From Streptomyces sp. SID3343 (GTDB lineage Bacteria; Actinomycetota; Actinomycetes; Streptomycetales; Streptomycetaceae): a stretch of 64,000 nucleotides of DNA. Of the stretch, positions 19,979-29,003 are shown in pieces (position 1 is the stretch's first letter; the number at the start of each line of letters is the position of its first letter). The notes below the pieces were generated by a model. That model worked only from the letters and a program-made list of their open reading frames with translations, ran no database searches and had not been told where the DNA came from. Position numbers and translations under genes: made by a program. The stretch lies in assembly GCF_009865215.1 (NCBI RefSeq), contig NZ_WWJX01000336.1, positions 1 to 64,000 of the forward strand, read 5' to 3'.

Positions 19979-20126
19979 CCGGCCAGAGTACGCAGACGGG
20001 CGGGGCGTACGGTCGAGCAGTCCGCGCACGAATGATCACTGGTGTGACATGTCCGGTTACTGGGGATCCGCCCGTTCGTGATTCAGGACACCCCGCGTAA
20101 TGATTGCAGTGGCACGTGCGTCAGAC

Positions 20127-20142
20127 TGTGACCGATCGCACT
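20127..20142. promoter_or_regulatory. Candidate Crp site in the nth-crp intergenic region
   Basis: TGTGACCGATCGCACT resembles the two-fold CRP site TGTGA-N6-TCACA and contains the symmetric pair GTG-N8-CAC. It lies 53 bases before the crp start, so autoregulation is plausible. Confidence 0.4.
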
Positions 20143-20194
20143 GTTTGACCGTCCGGCATCATGGTTTCGACCAGGCCGGCCTAGGAGGAACCTC

Positions 20195-20869
20195 GTGGAC
20201 GACGTTTTGCAGCGGGCTCCGCTGTTCGCGGCGCTCGAAGATGAGGATGCCGCCGAGCTGCGGGCCTCCATGACGGAGGTCGCGCTCGAGCGTGGCGACT
20301 CGCTCTTCCACGAAGGCGACCCGGGTGACCGGCTTTACGTGGTGATCGAGGGCAAGATCAAGCTGCACCGCAGCTCCAACGACGGTCGCGAGAACATGCT
20401 CGCGGTGCTCGGCCCGGGAGAGATGTTCGGCGAGCTCTCGCTGTTCGACCCGGGACCGCGTACGGCGACCGCCACCGCGCTGACCGATGTGCGTCTGCTC
20501 GGTCTGGGCCACTCCGACCTGCAGCCGTGGCTCACGGGTCGGCCCAAGGTCGCGGCGGCGCTGCTGCGCGCGATAGCCCGTCGACTGCGGCGGACCAACG
20601 AGAGCCTGGGCGACCTGGTCTTCTCCGACGTCCCCGGACGTGTCGCCAAGGCGCTCCTCGACCTGTCCCGCCGCTTCGGCGTGCCGGCCGACGAGGGCAT
20701 CCACGTCGCCCACGACCTGACCCAGGAAGAGCTGGCTCAGCTGGTCGGCGCCTCCCGGGAGACGGTCAACAAGGCCCTGGCCGACTTCGCCAGCCGAGGG
20801 TGGCTGCGGTTGGAGGCCCGCGCGGTGGTCCTGATGGACGTCGAACGCCTCTCCCGCCGCTCGCGGTAG
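20195..20869 (+). CDS. crp: Crp-family cAMP receptor transcription regulator
   Basis: A 224-residue regulator, the standard length. The cyclic-nucleotide pocket is visible as FGELSLFDPGPRTATATAL, close to the cAMP-binding PBC signature. The C-terminal winged helix-turn-helix contains DLTQEELAQLVGASRETVNK. Crp of Streptomyces controls germination, development and antibiotic production. Start GTG 20195 follows a strong AGGAGGAACCTC. Confidence 0.93.
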   Translation: MDDVLQRAPLFAALEDEDAAELRASMTEVALERGDSLFHEGDPGDRLYVVIEGKIKLHRSSNDGRENMLAVLGPGEMFGELSLFDPGPRTATATALTDVRLLGLGHSDLQPWLTGRPKVAAALLRAIARRLRRTNESLGDLVFSDVPGRVAKALLDLSRRFGVPADEGIHVAHDLTQEELAQLVGASRETVNKALADFASRGWLRLEARAVVLMDVERLSRRSR

Positions 20870-20885
20870 CCGTTTCCGTACGCAC

Positions 20886-20919
20886 CTGTGGGCCCGCCGG
20901 TTCTCCGGCGGGCCCACAG
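20886..20919. terminator. Terminator between crp and the MBL gene
   Basis: A perfect 15-bp stem around a TTCT loop (20886-20900 with 20905-20919). It lies between convergent genes and can serve both. Confidence 0.88.
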
Positions 20920-20978
20920 TGCGTACGGGCCGAGGTGTCGGCGGGCCGAACCGTCGACCGGGCGAGGAGCCCGCGGGC

Positions 20979-21803
20979 TCAGGTGTCGGCGCGCTCGGCC
21001 AGATACTCCAGTTGGGCCCGTACCGACAGCTCGGCGGCCCACCACAGGGAGCGGTCCACGTTCGCGTAGACGTGCGCGACCACCTCCGGCGCGGTGGTGA
21101 TGCCTGCGGCCACCGCAGCCTCCACCTGGGCCAACCTGGCCGCGCGGTGGGCCAGGTAGAAGTCGAGCACCCCCGCCGCGTCGTCCAGGATCGGGCCGTG
21201 CGCGGGCAACACCGCGCCGATCTCGCCGGTCTCGGCGAGCGCGCGCAGCCGGCGCAGCGAGTCCAGGTAGTCGCCGAGCTTGCCGTCGGGATGCGCGACC
21301 ACCGTCGTGCCGCGGCCGAGCACGGTGTCGCCGGTGATCAGGAACCGGTCCTCGGCGACCACGAAGCACACCGAGTCACCCGAATGGCCGGGAGTGGCCA
21401 GCACGCGCAGGTCCAGGCCGCCGTCGTCGATCACGTGACCGTCGGTCAGGTCCTCGCCGCCGTAGCGCCACTGTGGATCGACCGCGTGCACGATCGCGCC
21501 GGTGAGTGCCTTGAGTCCGGCGACGCCGGCGGAGTGGTCGGGGTGCCCGTGGGTGAGCAGGATGCGCCCGACCCGGCGTCCGTCGGCCTCGACCGCGGCG
21601 ACGATCGCGCGCAGGTGGCCCGCGTCGTCGGGGCCCGGGTCGATCACGACCGCGGTGTCGGATCCGGGTTCGGCCACGATCCAGGTGTTGGTGCCGTCGA
21701 GCGACATCGCGCTCGGATTGGGCGCGAGCAGACACGTCACCCGTTCGCTCGCCGCCCCGCCGATGCTCGCGCGGGGGTTGCCGGGCAGGGGCTGTGCGTT
21801 CAT
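20979..21803 (-). CDS. MBL-fold metallohydrolase (LACTB2-like)
   Basis: A 274-residue metallo-beta-lactamase-fold protein with the zinc motif LTHGHPDHSAG, later TPGHSGDSV, ITGDTVLG and PAHGP. The C-terminal winged-helix-like region (ARLAQVEAAVAAGITTAPEV) is typical of the LACTB2 group, members of which cleave RNA or thioesters. The start is ATG 21803; ATG 21812 in the same frame is equally spaced from a purine-rich patch. Confidence 0.82.
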   Translation of the reverse strand: MNAQPLPGNPRASIGGAASERVTCLLAPNPSAMSLDGTNTWIVAEPGSDTAVVIDPGPDDAGHLRAIVAAVEADGRRVGRILLTHGHPDHSAGVAGLKALTGAIVHAVDPQWRYGGEDLTDGHVIDDGGLDLRVLATPGHSGDSVCFVVAEDRFLITGDTVLGRGTTVVAHPDGKLGDYLDSLRRLRALAETGEIGAVLPAHGPILDDAAGVLDFYLAHRAARLAQVEAAVAAGITTAPEVVAHVYANVDRSLWWAAELSVRAQLEYLAERADT

Positions 21804-21907
21804 GGTCGCCATCCTGTACCCATCCTGTTCACCGGAGCCGTTCACCCGTGCTGTTCACGTGTGCCGCCCATCCGTGCCGTCCCCCTGCGCCGTTTGTGGC
21901 CGGTTCC

Positions 21908-22810
21908 TCATCCGAGGCCGAACGGATCGGGGATACCCGGCCATTCGAGCACGAGGCGGTCGCCGTCGAACCGGCCGGTGGCCATGATCGGGGTGATCTC
22001 GCGACTCGTCGAGGCGGCGAGGGCCGCCGCCGCGTCGGGCAGTTCGGCCAGGTGACGCAGCGTGTCGATGGTGGGCGGAAGCATCGCCATCTCCTGCGCC
22101 TTGTGCTGCGCGAGGGCGTCGACGGGGCGGGCCCAGGTCACTCGGTCCGCCTCGCCGGACACGTCGCGCGTGCGCTGACCCCGCGGCAGGGCCGCGACGA
22201 AGAACCAGGTGTCGTAGCGCCGGTCCTCGAACTCCGGAGTGATCCAGCGCGCCCACGCGCCGAGCAGGTCGGAACGCAGTACGAGGTCGCGGCGCTCCAG
22301 GAACTCGGTGAGCGTCTGCTCGCGCGCGACCAGGGCCGCGCGGTCGGCCTCCCAGTCGTCGCCGGTGGTGTCGGACACGACGGTGTCCGCGTCGGGGCCC
22401 GCGAGCAGGACCCCGGACTCCTCGAAGGTCTCGCGGACGGCCGCGCACACGATCGCGCGGGCGTCCGAGGCGCTGGTGCCGAATCGCTTCGCCCAGGCGG
22501 CGGGCTCCGGGCCGGCCCAGGCCACCGAGTGGTCCGCGTCGCGCGGGTCCACACCACCGCCCGGGAAGGCGTACATGCCCGCCGCGAACTTCATCGTGGT
22601 GTGCCGGCGGAGGAGGTATGCCTGCGGCCCGTTCGGACGCTCGCGCAGGAGCACCACGGTCGCCGCCCGGCGAGGGGGGTTGGGCTCGGCCTCGCCGGCC
22701 ATGATCGCGCGGGCTCGCGTCACCCAGGACTTCGGCAGGCCGGCCGCCGCGTTGTCCGACGGCGGGCTGGTACGGGTGCTCCCCGGCTGCGTGCTCTCCG
22801 ATTGCGCCAT
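21908..22810 (-). CDS. Nudix hydrolase, NUDT19-like with inserted Nudix box
   Basis: A 300-residue protein. FAAGMYAFPGGGVDPRDAD begins the Nudix box, but an insertion of about 30 residues separates it from RETFEESGVL, which completes it. This split box is typical of NUDT19/RP2p-type CoA diphosphatases. LLRRHTTMKF upstream fits the same group. ATG 22810 is the start; the preceding codons are outside the conserved part. Confidence 0.78.
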   Translation of the reverse strand: MAQSESTQPGSTRTSPPSDNAAAGLPKSWVTRARAIMAGEAEPNPPRRAATVVLLRERPNGPQAYLLRRHTTMKFAAGMYAFPGGGVDPRDADHSVAWAGPEPAAWAKRFGTSASDARAIVCAAVRETFEESGVLLAGPDADTVVSDTTGDDWEADRAALVAREQTLTEFLERRDLVLRSDLLGAWARWITPEFEDRRYDTWFFVAALPRGQRTRDVSGEADRVTWARPVDALAQHKAQEMAMLPPTIDTLRHLAELPDAAAALAASTSREITPIMATGRFDGDRLVLEWPGIPDPFGLG

Positions 22811-22860
22811 GGGCCGGATCGTACGCCTGACCGTGTCAAGTTCCATCCCCGGCCCACAAG

Positions 22861-22897
22861 CGATCGAACCCGACCCACAACGGGTCGGGTTCGATCG
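22861..22897 (-). terminator. Terminator after the ridA-like gene
   Basis: A perfect 16-bp stem CGATCGAACCCGACCC / GGGTCGGGTTCGATCG with a 5-base loop, downstream of the minus-strand gene that ends at 23027. Confidence 0.85.
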
Positions 22898-23026
22898 TCC
22901 GTGCTGTCTCTCGCGTGTTCTCGCCTGCGCCGGCTCGCAGGTGCGCTGTCACGCAGGTGCGCCGGCTCGCAGCCGCGCGGGTACACCGTCGCGCCGGTTC
23001 ATCGTCGCGCCGGCGGAGGGAATCGG

Positions 23027-23494
23027 TCAGACGACCTCGACGAGGATCTCCACCTCGACGGGGGCGTCCAGCGGCAGCACCGCCACGCCGACCGCGCTGC
23101 GGGCGTGCCGACCGGCCTCGCCGAAGACCTCGCCGAGCAGTTCGCTCGCGCCGTTGATCACGCCGGGCTGGCCGGTGAAGTCCGGTGCGCTGGCCACGAA
23201 GCCGACGACCTTGACCACCCGGCGGACCAGGGACAGGTCGCCGAGTTCGGACTTGACCGCCGCGAGCGCGTTGAGCGCGCACTGGCGGGCGAGCTGCTTG
23301 GCCTCCTCGGCGGTGACCTCGGCGCCGACCTTGCCGGTCGCGGGCAGCTTGCCGTCGATCATCGGGAGTTGGCCCGAGGTGTGGATGTAGTTGCCGGTGC
23401 GGATCGCCGGCACATAGGCGGCGACCGGCGGCACCAGGCCGGGCAGGGTCAGGCCCAGCTCGGTGAGGCGCTGTTCGGGGTGTACTTCGGTCAC
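23027..23494 (-). CDS. RidA/YjgF-family protein
   Basis: A 155-residue protein with YIHTSGQLPM near residue 38, VKVVGFVAS, and the C-terminal stretch GRHARSAVGVAVLPLDAPVE ending in VEIL. RidA proteins hydrolyse reactive enamine/imine intermediates; the usual catalytic Arg lies in RSAVGV. It belongs to the longer actinobacterial subgroup rather than the 130-residue core RidA. Start GTG 23494 overlaps the DUF4177 stop as GTGA. Confidence 0.85.
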   Translation of the reverse strand: MTEVHPEQRLTELGLTLPGLVPPVAAYVPAIRTGNYIHTSGQLPMIDGKLPATGKVGAEVTAEEAKQLARQCALNALAAVKSELGDLSLVRRVVKVVGFVASAPDFTGQPGVINGASELLGEVFGEAGRHARSAVGVAVLPLDAPVEVEILVEVV

Positions 23495-23658
23495 TGCGCC
23501 GCCACCTGCTTCGCGCGCTTCATGTAGGCCACCAGGCTCTCCGGGTTCGGGCCGGGTACGACCTGCACGAGCTCCCAGCCGTCGTCGCCCCAGTTGTCCA
23601 GGATCTGCTTGGTCGCGTGAACCAACAGGGGGACGGTCACGTATTCCCACTTCGTCAT
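23491..23658 (-). CDS. DUF4177 small protein
   Basis: A 55-residue protein, MTKWEYVTVPLLVHATKQIL then DNWGDDGWELVQVVPG, the typical DUF4177 pattern (WEY...LN..G..GWElv). Function unknown. It is coupled to the following RidA gene by a GTGA overlap, and the lrp gene ends 11 bases before it, so the three probably form one operon. Confidence 0.85.
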   Translation of the reverse strand: MTKWEYVTVPLLVHATKQILDNWGDDGWELVQVVPGPNPESLVAYMKRAKQVAAQ

Positions 23659-23669
23659 GTGTGGAGACT

Positions 23670-24122
23670 TTAGACGCAGACGTCCGGTGGTTCGACGGGG
23701 CGCCACGCCACCGGGCTGGAGAGCACCATCGTGCTGGACGGTTTGCCGTGGTCGGCGAGCCGGTCGATCAACGCCTGGAAGTCCTGCATCGTCGCCACCG
23801 CGACCATCAACAGGCAGCAGGCGTCGCCGGTGACCCGGTGCACCTGCAATACCTCGGGCCACTCGCGCACGGTGTCCGCGTCGCGGCGCAGCAGGCAGCT
23901 CGGGCCGTAGCAACTCATCCGCACGAGCGCGACCACCGCGCGCCCGGCCGCCGCCGGGTCGACGTGCGCGTGATAGCCGGTGATGACGCCGGCTCGCTCC
24001 AGCCGGCGCACCCGGGTGGCGACCGCGGGCGCGGAGAGGTTGATCCGCCGGGACAGTTCGTTGAGCGAGGTCCGGGCGTCGCGTTGTAGCTCCGCGAGCA
24101 ATCCGCGGTCGATCGCGTCCAT
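23670..24122 (-). CDS. Lrp/AsnC-family transcription regulator
   Basis: A 150-residue protein: N-terminal helix-turn-helix (LLAELQRDARTSLNELSRRI, then LSAPAVATRVRRLE) and a C-terminal RAM/AsnC ligand domain (VTGDACCLLMVAVATMQDFQ). Start ATG 24122 gives the canonical MDAIDRGLL. Divergent from kynU, so control of kynU and its own operon in response to tryptophan or kynurenine-type ligands is an attractive inference. Confidence 0.85.
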   Translation of the reverse strand: MDAIDRGLLAELQRDARTSLNELSRRINLSAPAVATRVRRLERAGVITGYHAHVDPAAAGRAVVALVRMSCYGPSCLLRRDADTVREWPEVLQVHRVTGDACCLLMVAVATMQDFQALIDRLADHGKPSSTMVLSSPVAWRPVEPPDVCV

Positions 24123-24641
24123 GTCGGTCCCTTGTTCACGGTTGTGAGGTCGTGCCCCCCGACACGTTGCGATCGTAATTCCAAACGATCCCAGGAGTGT
24201 TCGACGGCCATTCCCAACCGAACGGTCGCACGATTTCATATGGTCATTCCACGCCGGGACCCTCGGGCCCTTCGGGGTGAACCGAGGCCCGAAGGCCGAG
24301 CGCCGCCCCGTATTCCGGCACGCACGTCAGCGCGCCGCATCGCCGCGCACGAACCGGAGGTGCTTCGCGATGGCGCGCATGGGCGCACGCGTACACAACC
24401 GGCAAGCGCGACATCGTGGAGCTCGGCGCGGTCCGAACGGACATCTGCGAGCGCCGGACACGGTGGCGCGAGCGACATCTTGCGGCCACACTTCGAGCGC
24501 TGGGAAACCGGCCGGGCGCAGGCGGCTCGGCCGGAGCATCTTGGTTGGGCAGACCGTACGCGTGCGCGTTTTTCCCGAATTGTGGACCATGCGCACCTTG
24601 GTCGAACCATCGAAGGCCGAATCATCGAAAGCTGGTGGGGC
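24123..24641. other. lrp-kynU divergent intergenic region
   Basis: No gene is supported. The inverted repeat GATCGT (24171-24176) and ACGATC (24185-24190), 8 bases apart, lies about 50 bases upstream of lrp and is a candidate Lrp-type operator. Confidence 0.45.
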
Positions 24642-25919
24642 ATGTCCGATTCCTTGCTGAACGTCGTCGCCGACGGTTCGTCGGCTCACCTCTCGTCCTT
24701 TCGAACCCGAGCCGCGGAACTCGACGCGGCCGATCCGTTGGCGCACGTGCGCGAACGGTTCCTGCTGCCGACCGGGGTGATCTACCTCGACGGCAACTCG
24801 CTCGGCGCGCTGCCCGCAGCCGTACCCGAGGCCCTGAACGACGCCGTGCACCGGCAGTGGGGCACCGACCTGATCCGCTCGTGGAACGCCAACGGCTGGT
24901 GGGAGGCCCCGGCCCGGATCGGCGACTCGATCGGCGCCATCGTCGGCGCCGCCCCCGGCCAGGTGGTCTGCGGCGACTCCACGTCGGTCCAGATCTTCAA
25001 CGCGATCACGAGCGCGTTGCGGATGCGGCCGGGGCGCACCGTGGTCCTGGCCGACCCCGACAGCTTCCCGACCGACCTGTATCTGGCCGACTCGGTCGCG
25101 AACCTGCTCGGCGCCGAGGTTCGCCGGGTACCGGTGGCCGACGTCGCCGGCGTGTTGCGCGCCGAGGGCGACGCGGTCGCGGTGATCGCGTACAACCACG
25201 TCGACTACCGCAGCGGCGAACTGCGGGACATGCGCGGCCTCACCGCCGCGGCGCACGACGCGGGCGCGCTGGCGATGTGGGACCTGTGCCACTCCGCGGG
25301 CGCGTTCCCCGTCGACCTCGACGCCAACGCCGTCGACCTGGCGGTGGGCTGCGGCTACAAGTACCTGTCCGGCGGTCCGGGCGCGCCGGCGTTCGTCTAC
25401 GTCGCCGAGCGCCATCTCGCGGACTTCGCACCGGCCCTGACCGGCTGGCACGGACACGCGAACCCGTTCGGCATGGAGGCGGGGTACACCCCCGCCCCCG
25501 GCATCGAGCGGGCCCGGATCGGCACGCCGCCGCTGCTGTCGATGCTCGCGCTGGAGGCCGCGCTGGGCGCGTACGAGGGCGTGGACATGCGGGCCGTGCG
25601 GGCCAAGGGCCTCGCGTTGACCGACCTGTTCATCGAGTGTGTGCACGCGCTCGGCCTGGAGACGCTCACCCCGGCCGAGCACGCGCGGCGCGGCAGTCAG
25701 GTCGCGGTTCGCCACCTCGACCCGCACGCGGTGATGGCGGCACTGATCGACCGCGGCGTGATCGGCGACGTCCGACCGCCCGACGTGCTGCGGTTCGGCT
25801 TCAATCCGCTCTACATCGGATACGCCGACGTCGTGGAAGCGGCGCGACTCCTCGGGGACATCCTGGAGACGAAGGCGTACGAGGACGCGCGTTACGCCGT
25901 TCGGGCGACGGTGACGTGA
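24642..25919 (+). CDS. kynU: Kynureninase
   Basis: A 425-residue PLP enzyme that cleaves kynurenine to anthranilate and alanine (or 3-hydroxykynurenine to 3-hydroxyanthranilate). Visible signatures are VIYLDGNSLGALP, WDLCHSAGAFPVDL (with the PLP-ring aspartate) and CGYKYLSGGPGAPAF, with the Schiff-base lysine in GYKY. ATG 24642 gives the usual length; the frame is open to 24132 but the upstream part is not conserved. Tryptophan dioxygenase and formamidase genes are not next to it. Confidence 0.92.
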   Translation: MSDSLLNVVADGSSAHLSSFRTRAAELDAADPLAHVRERFLLPTGVIYLDGNSLGALPAAVPEALNDAVHRQWGTDLIRSWNANGWWEAPARIGDSIGAIVGAAPGQVVCGDSTSVQIFNAITSALRMRPGRTVVLADPDSFPTDLYLADSVANLLGAEVRRVPVADVAGVLRAEGDAVAVIAYNHVDYRSGELRDMRGLTAAAHDAGALAMWDLCHSAGAFPVDLDANAVDLAVGCGYKYLSGGPGAPAFVYVAERHLADFAPALTGWHGHANPFGMEAGYTPAPGIERARIGTPPLLSMLALEAALGAYEGVDMRAVRAKGLALTDLFIECVHALGLETLTPAEHARRGSQVAVRHLDPHAVMAALIDRGVIGDVRPPDVLRFGFNPLYIGYADVVEAARLLGDILETKAYEDARYAVRATVT

Positions 25920-26130
25920 CTCGGGTCACCAGTGGGGGATCACCTCCGACCCCACGGGGACCGGGTCGTTAGGCTCGACTCGTGAGTTTGGGTGCGCGGT
26001 CACACGAGTCCGGGTTTTCCGCCCATGCGCCCGTATGGGGCAAGCCGACGGGGGCAGGTATCCGGGCATGCCGCGCACCCGCAACGACCGCCGTCCCGGC
26101 CGTCTCGGTCGGACCCGTTGGACGGACACG

Positions 26131-27231
26131 ATGACGACGAGAGCGGCGGGCGCCCGCACGACCGACGACGCACGAGCGAACGACGACGCCGACGCGATCG
26201 ACGACGCCCGAACGATCGACGACCCACCCCTCGTCGAGGATGCGCGCTTCGACGACGGGCACGGCGATTGGGAAGGTGTGCGCCTGCACGTCGTCAGCGG
26301 CAAGGGCGGCACCGGCAAGACCACCGTGGCCGCCGCCCTTGCGCTGGCGCTCGCCTCGGGCGGGCGCCGGACGCTGCTGGTCGAGGTCGAGGACCGCCAG
26401 GGCATCGCCCAGCTCTTCGACTGCCCGCACCTGCCCTACGAGGACCGCAAGATCGCGACGGCCCCCGGCGGCGGCGAGGTGTACGCACTCGCGATCGACC
26501 CGGAAGAGGCCCTGCTCGAATACCTCGACATGTTCTACCACCTGGGTCGGGCCGGAAAGGGCCTCAAGAAGCTGGGCGCGATCGACTTCGCCACCACGAT
26601 CGCGCCGGGCCTGCGCGACGTCCTGCTCACCGGCAAGGCGTGCGAGTCGGCCCGACGGCGGGTGCAGGGCCGATTCGCCTACGACGCGGTGGTCATGGAC
26701 GCGCCGCCCACCGGCCGCATCGCGCGCTTCCTCAACGTCAACACCGAGGTCGCCGGGCTGGCCAGGTTCGGTCCGATCCACACCCAGGCCGAGGCGGTGA
26801 TGGGCGTGATCCGCTCCCCGCAGACCGCCGTACACCTGGTCACGCTGCTGGAGGAGATGCCGGTCCAGGAGACCGTGGACGGTGTCGCCGAGCTGCGCGC
26901 GTCGGGGCTGCCCACCGGCGGCGTCGTGATCAACATGGCCCGGCCGCCGTTGCAGGCCGAGGACGAGAGCGACACCGGGCGACGGCTCACCCCCGAACTC
27001 CTGGAGGCGGGCTTGGTCGCCGGCGGCATCAAGCCCACCCGGCCCCTGGTCACCGCGCTGCTCTCGGAGGCCGACGAACACGCGAGCCGCATCGAACTGG
27101 AGAGCACGGGACGCGCGCTGGTGCGCGGCCTGGACGTGCCGGTCTACGAACTGCCGCTGCTCGCCGAGGGCATGGATCTGGGCGGTCTGTACCGGCTGGC
27201 CGAAGCACTGCGCGAGCAGGGGATGGCATGA
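26131..27231 (+). CDS. ArsA/GET3-like ATPase, first of a pair
   Basis: A P-loop ATPase with LHVVSGKGGTGKTTVAAALA, VMDAPPTGRIARFLN (switch II) and a signal-recognition-type fold. Such pairs lie next to wblA in all streptomycetes (SCO3577/SCO3578-type) and are annotated as ion-transporting ATPases; actual cargo is unknown. The start is uncertain: ATG 26131 (after GGACGGACACG) gives 366 residues with an Asp/Arg/Ala-repeat leader (TTDDARANDDADAIDDARTI), ATG 26035 gives 398, and GTG 26278 would leave just the conserved domain. The second ATPase overlaps its stop by ATGA. Confidence 0.8.
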   Translation: MTTRAAGARTTDDARANDDADAIDDARTIDDPPLVEDARFDDGHGDWEGVRLHVVSGKGGTGKTTVAAALALALASGGRRTLLVEVEDRQGIAQLFDCPHLPYEDRKIATAPGGGEVYALAIDPEEALLEYLDMFYHLGRAGKGLKKLGAIDFATTIAPGLRDVLLTGKACESARRRVQGRFAYDAVVMDAPPTGRIARFLNVNTEVAGLARFGPIHTQAEAVMGVIRSPQTAVHLVTLLEEMPVQETVDGVAELRASGLPTGGVVINMARPPLQAEDESDTGRRLTPELLEAGLVAGGIKPTRPLVTALLSEADEHASRIELESTGRALVRGLDVPVYELPLLAEGMDLGGLYRLAEALREQGMA

Positions 27232-28409
27232 ACAGGCTGGAGATAGACGAACTGATCGACGACCCGGGCACCCGCATCCTGGTGTGCTGCGGCTCCGGCG
27301 GCGTCGGCAAGACCACCACCGCCGCGGCGCTCGGCCTGCGCGCGGCCGAACGCGGGCGCGACGTGGTCGTGTTGACCATCGACCCCGCGCGCCGGCTCGC
27401 CCAGTCGATGGGCCTGACCGAACTCGACAACACCCCCCGCCGGGTCGTCGACGTCGACGAGAGCAAGGGCGGCAGCCTGCACGCCATGATGCTCGACATG
27501 AAGCGTACGTTCGACGAGATCGTCGAACAGCACGCCGACCGCGAGCGGGCGCAGCAGATCCTCGACAACCCGTTCTACCAATCGCTGTCCTCCAGCTTCG
27601 CCGGCACGCAGGAATACATGGCGATGGAGAAGCTCGGCCAGTTGCACGCGACCGGCGAGTGGGACCTGATCGTCGTCGACACTCCGCCCAGCCGCTCCGC
27701 CCTCGACTTCCTCGACGCCCCCCAGCGCCTCGGTTCGTTCCTCGACGGTCGGCTCATCCGGATACTGTCCGCTCCGGCCAAGGTGGGCGGACGCGGCGCC
27801 CTCAAGTTCCTGTCGGCGGGCATGGGTTTGATGACGGGCGCGCTCAGCAAGGTCGTCGGCACGCACCTGCTCACCGACATCCAGACCTTCGTGGCCGCGC
27901 TGGACACGACGTTCGGCGGCTTCCGCAAGCGCGCCGACGCCACCTACAAACTGCTTCAGGCCCGAGGCACGTCGTTTTTGGTGGTCGCGGCGCCCGAGAA
28001 GGACGCGCTGCGCGAAGCCGCGTACTTCGTCGACCGACTGGGCACCGAGCGCATGCCGCTGGCCGGCCTCGTACTCAACCGCGTACACGCCACCCGCGCC
28101 GGCCGACTGTCGGCCGAGCGCAGCCTGGCCGCGGCCGAGGCCCTCGCGGAACGCGCCGACGGCGAGTCGGAGCAGCCCGCGGACCCGGTCGGCGACGACG
28201 CCCTGCGCCCCGCCGACCTGCGCCTGGTCGCGGGACTGCTGACGTTGCACGCCGAACGGCTTCGCGTGATCGACCGGGAGGAGCGCACGCGCACGCGCTT
28301 CACCTCGATCCACCCCGAGGTGCGGGTGGCCGAGGTTCCGGCTCTACCCGGTGACGTGCACGACCTGGCCGGCCTGCGCGTCATCGGCGAGAGTCTGGGG
28401 ACGGGCTGA
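27228..28409 (+). CDS. ArsA/GET3-like ATPase, second of a pair
   Basis: A 393-residue P-loop protein with ILVCCGSGGVGKTTTAAALG, VVLTIDPARRLAQSMG and IVVDTPPSRSALDFLD. It has the ArsA-type DPA and DTPP motifs more completely than its upstream partner. ATG 27228 overlaps the partner's stop codon (ATGA), so the two are made in a coupled way and probably form a heterodimer. The family is tied to anion export or tail-anchored protein handling elsewhere; its substrate in actinobacteria is unknown. Confidence 0.85.
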   Translation: MNRLEIDELIDDPGTRILVCCGSGGVGKTTTAAALGLRAAERGRDVVVLTIDPARRLAQSMGLTELDNTPRRVVDVDESKGGSLHAMMLDMKRTFDEIVEQHADRERAQQILDNPFYQSLSSSFAGTQEYMAMEKLGQLHATGEWDLIVVDTPPSRSALDFLDAPQRLGSFLDGRLIRILSAPAKVGGRGALKFLSAGMGLMTGALSKVVGTHLLTDIQTFVAALDTTFGGFRKRADATYKLLQARGTSFLVVAAPEKDALREAAYFVDRLGTERMPLAGLVLNRVHATRAGRLSAERSLAAAEALAERADGESEQPADPVGDDALRPADLRLVAGLLTLHAERLRVIDREERTRTRFTSIHPEVRVAEVPALPGDVHDLAGLRVIGESLGTG

Positions 28410-28423
28410 CCGGGGCCGCCGTG

Positions 28424-28561
28424 CTCGGCGACTCGGCCGACTCGTCGGTACTCGGCGGGACCCTTTGCCACCTTGCCGACTCGTCGGCAGGCCGCCACCT
28501 CCTCGCCACCTTGCCGACTCGTCGGCACTCGGCGACTCGTCACCGCGCGGGGACTCGTCAC
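28424..28561. repeat. GACTCGTC repeat cluster after the ATPase pair
   Basis: GACTCGTC occurs five times (28439, 28478, 28516, 28534, 28552). Two of these sit inside an exact 23-bp direct repeat (28467-28489 and 28505-28527, 38 bp apart). Each of these copies contains CCGACTCGTCGG, which can fold as a small hairpin. The cluster lies between the ATPase stop and the wblA stop. Confidence 0.8.
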
Positions 28562-28688
28562 CACCGCACCGGGACCCGGGCCTGACTCCCGGCCCCGGCG
28601 GGTCGTGACCTGCGGGCGCTCGTACGTCCTCGGACTTGCGCGGTCCTGGGACCCTCGGGCGCCGCGTCGTGCGAGCGGTGGTGTGGGC

Positions 28689-29003
28689 TCAGCCGGCGAC
28701 GCGATACTCCTCGTCTCCGTGGATGTCCCGCTCGTACTCCTCGCGGGCGGTCTCAAGCAGTCGACGCCACGAGGTGATCAGCGGCCGACGGCGCAACAAC
28801 GCGCGCCGCTCCCGCTCGGTCATGCCGCCCCAGACGCCGAACTCCACCCGGTTGTCGAGTGCGTCGGCCAGGCACTCGGTGCGGACCGGGCAGCCGGTGC
28901 ACACCGCTTTGGCCCGGTTCTGTGCGGCCCCCTGTACGAACAACTCGTCCGGATCCGTACTCCGGCAAGCGGCTTGCGTGCTCCAGTCGGTAACCCAGCT
29001 CAT
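28689..29003 (-). CDS. wblA: WhiB-like Fe-S regulator WblA
   Basis: A 104-residue protein, MSWVTDWSTQAACRSTDPDE onward, with four iron-sulfur cysteines (QAAC, then AVCTGCPVRTEC), the WhiB turn FGVWGGMTERERRAL and a basic tail (RRRPLITSWRRLLETAREEY). The sequence is nearly diagnostic for WblA, a conserved repressor of antibiotic production and regulator of aerial-mycelium maturation in Streptomyces. Start ATG 29003 follows GGGAGAGGACGG. The adjacent ArsA-like pair and penicillin-binding protein are its standard neighbours. Confidence 0.95.
   Translation of the reverse strand: MSWVTDWSTQAACRSTDPDELFVQGAAQNRAKAVCTGCPVRTECLADALDNRVEFGVWGGMTERERRALLRRRPLITSWRRLLETAREEYERDIHGDEEYRVAG

Noticed and set aside
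28424-28561. Possible CRISPR array
   Set aside because: Repeat units are too short and irregularly spaced, spacers are not unique, and no cas genes are present.
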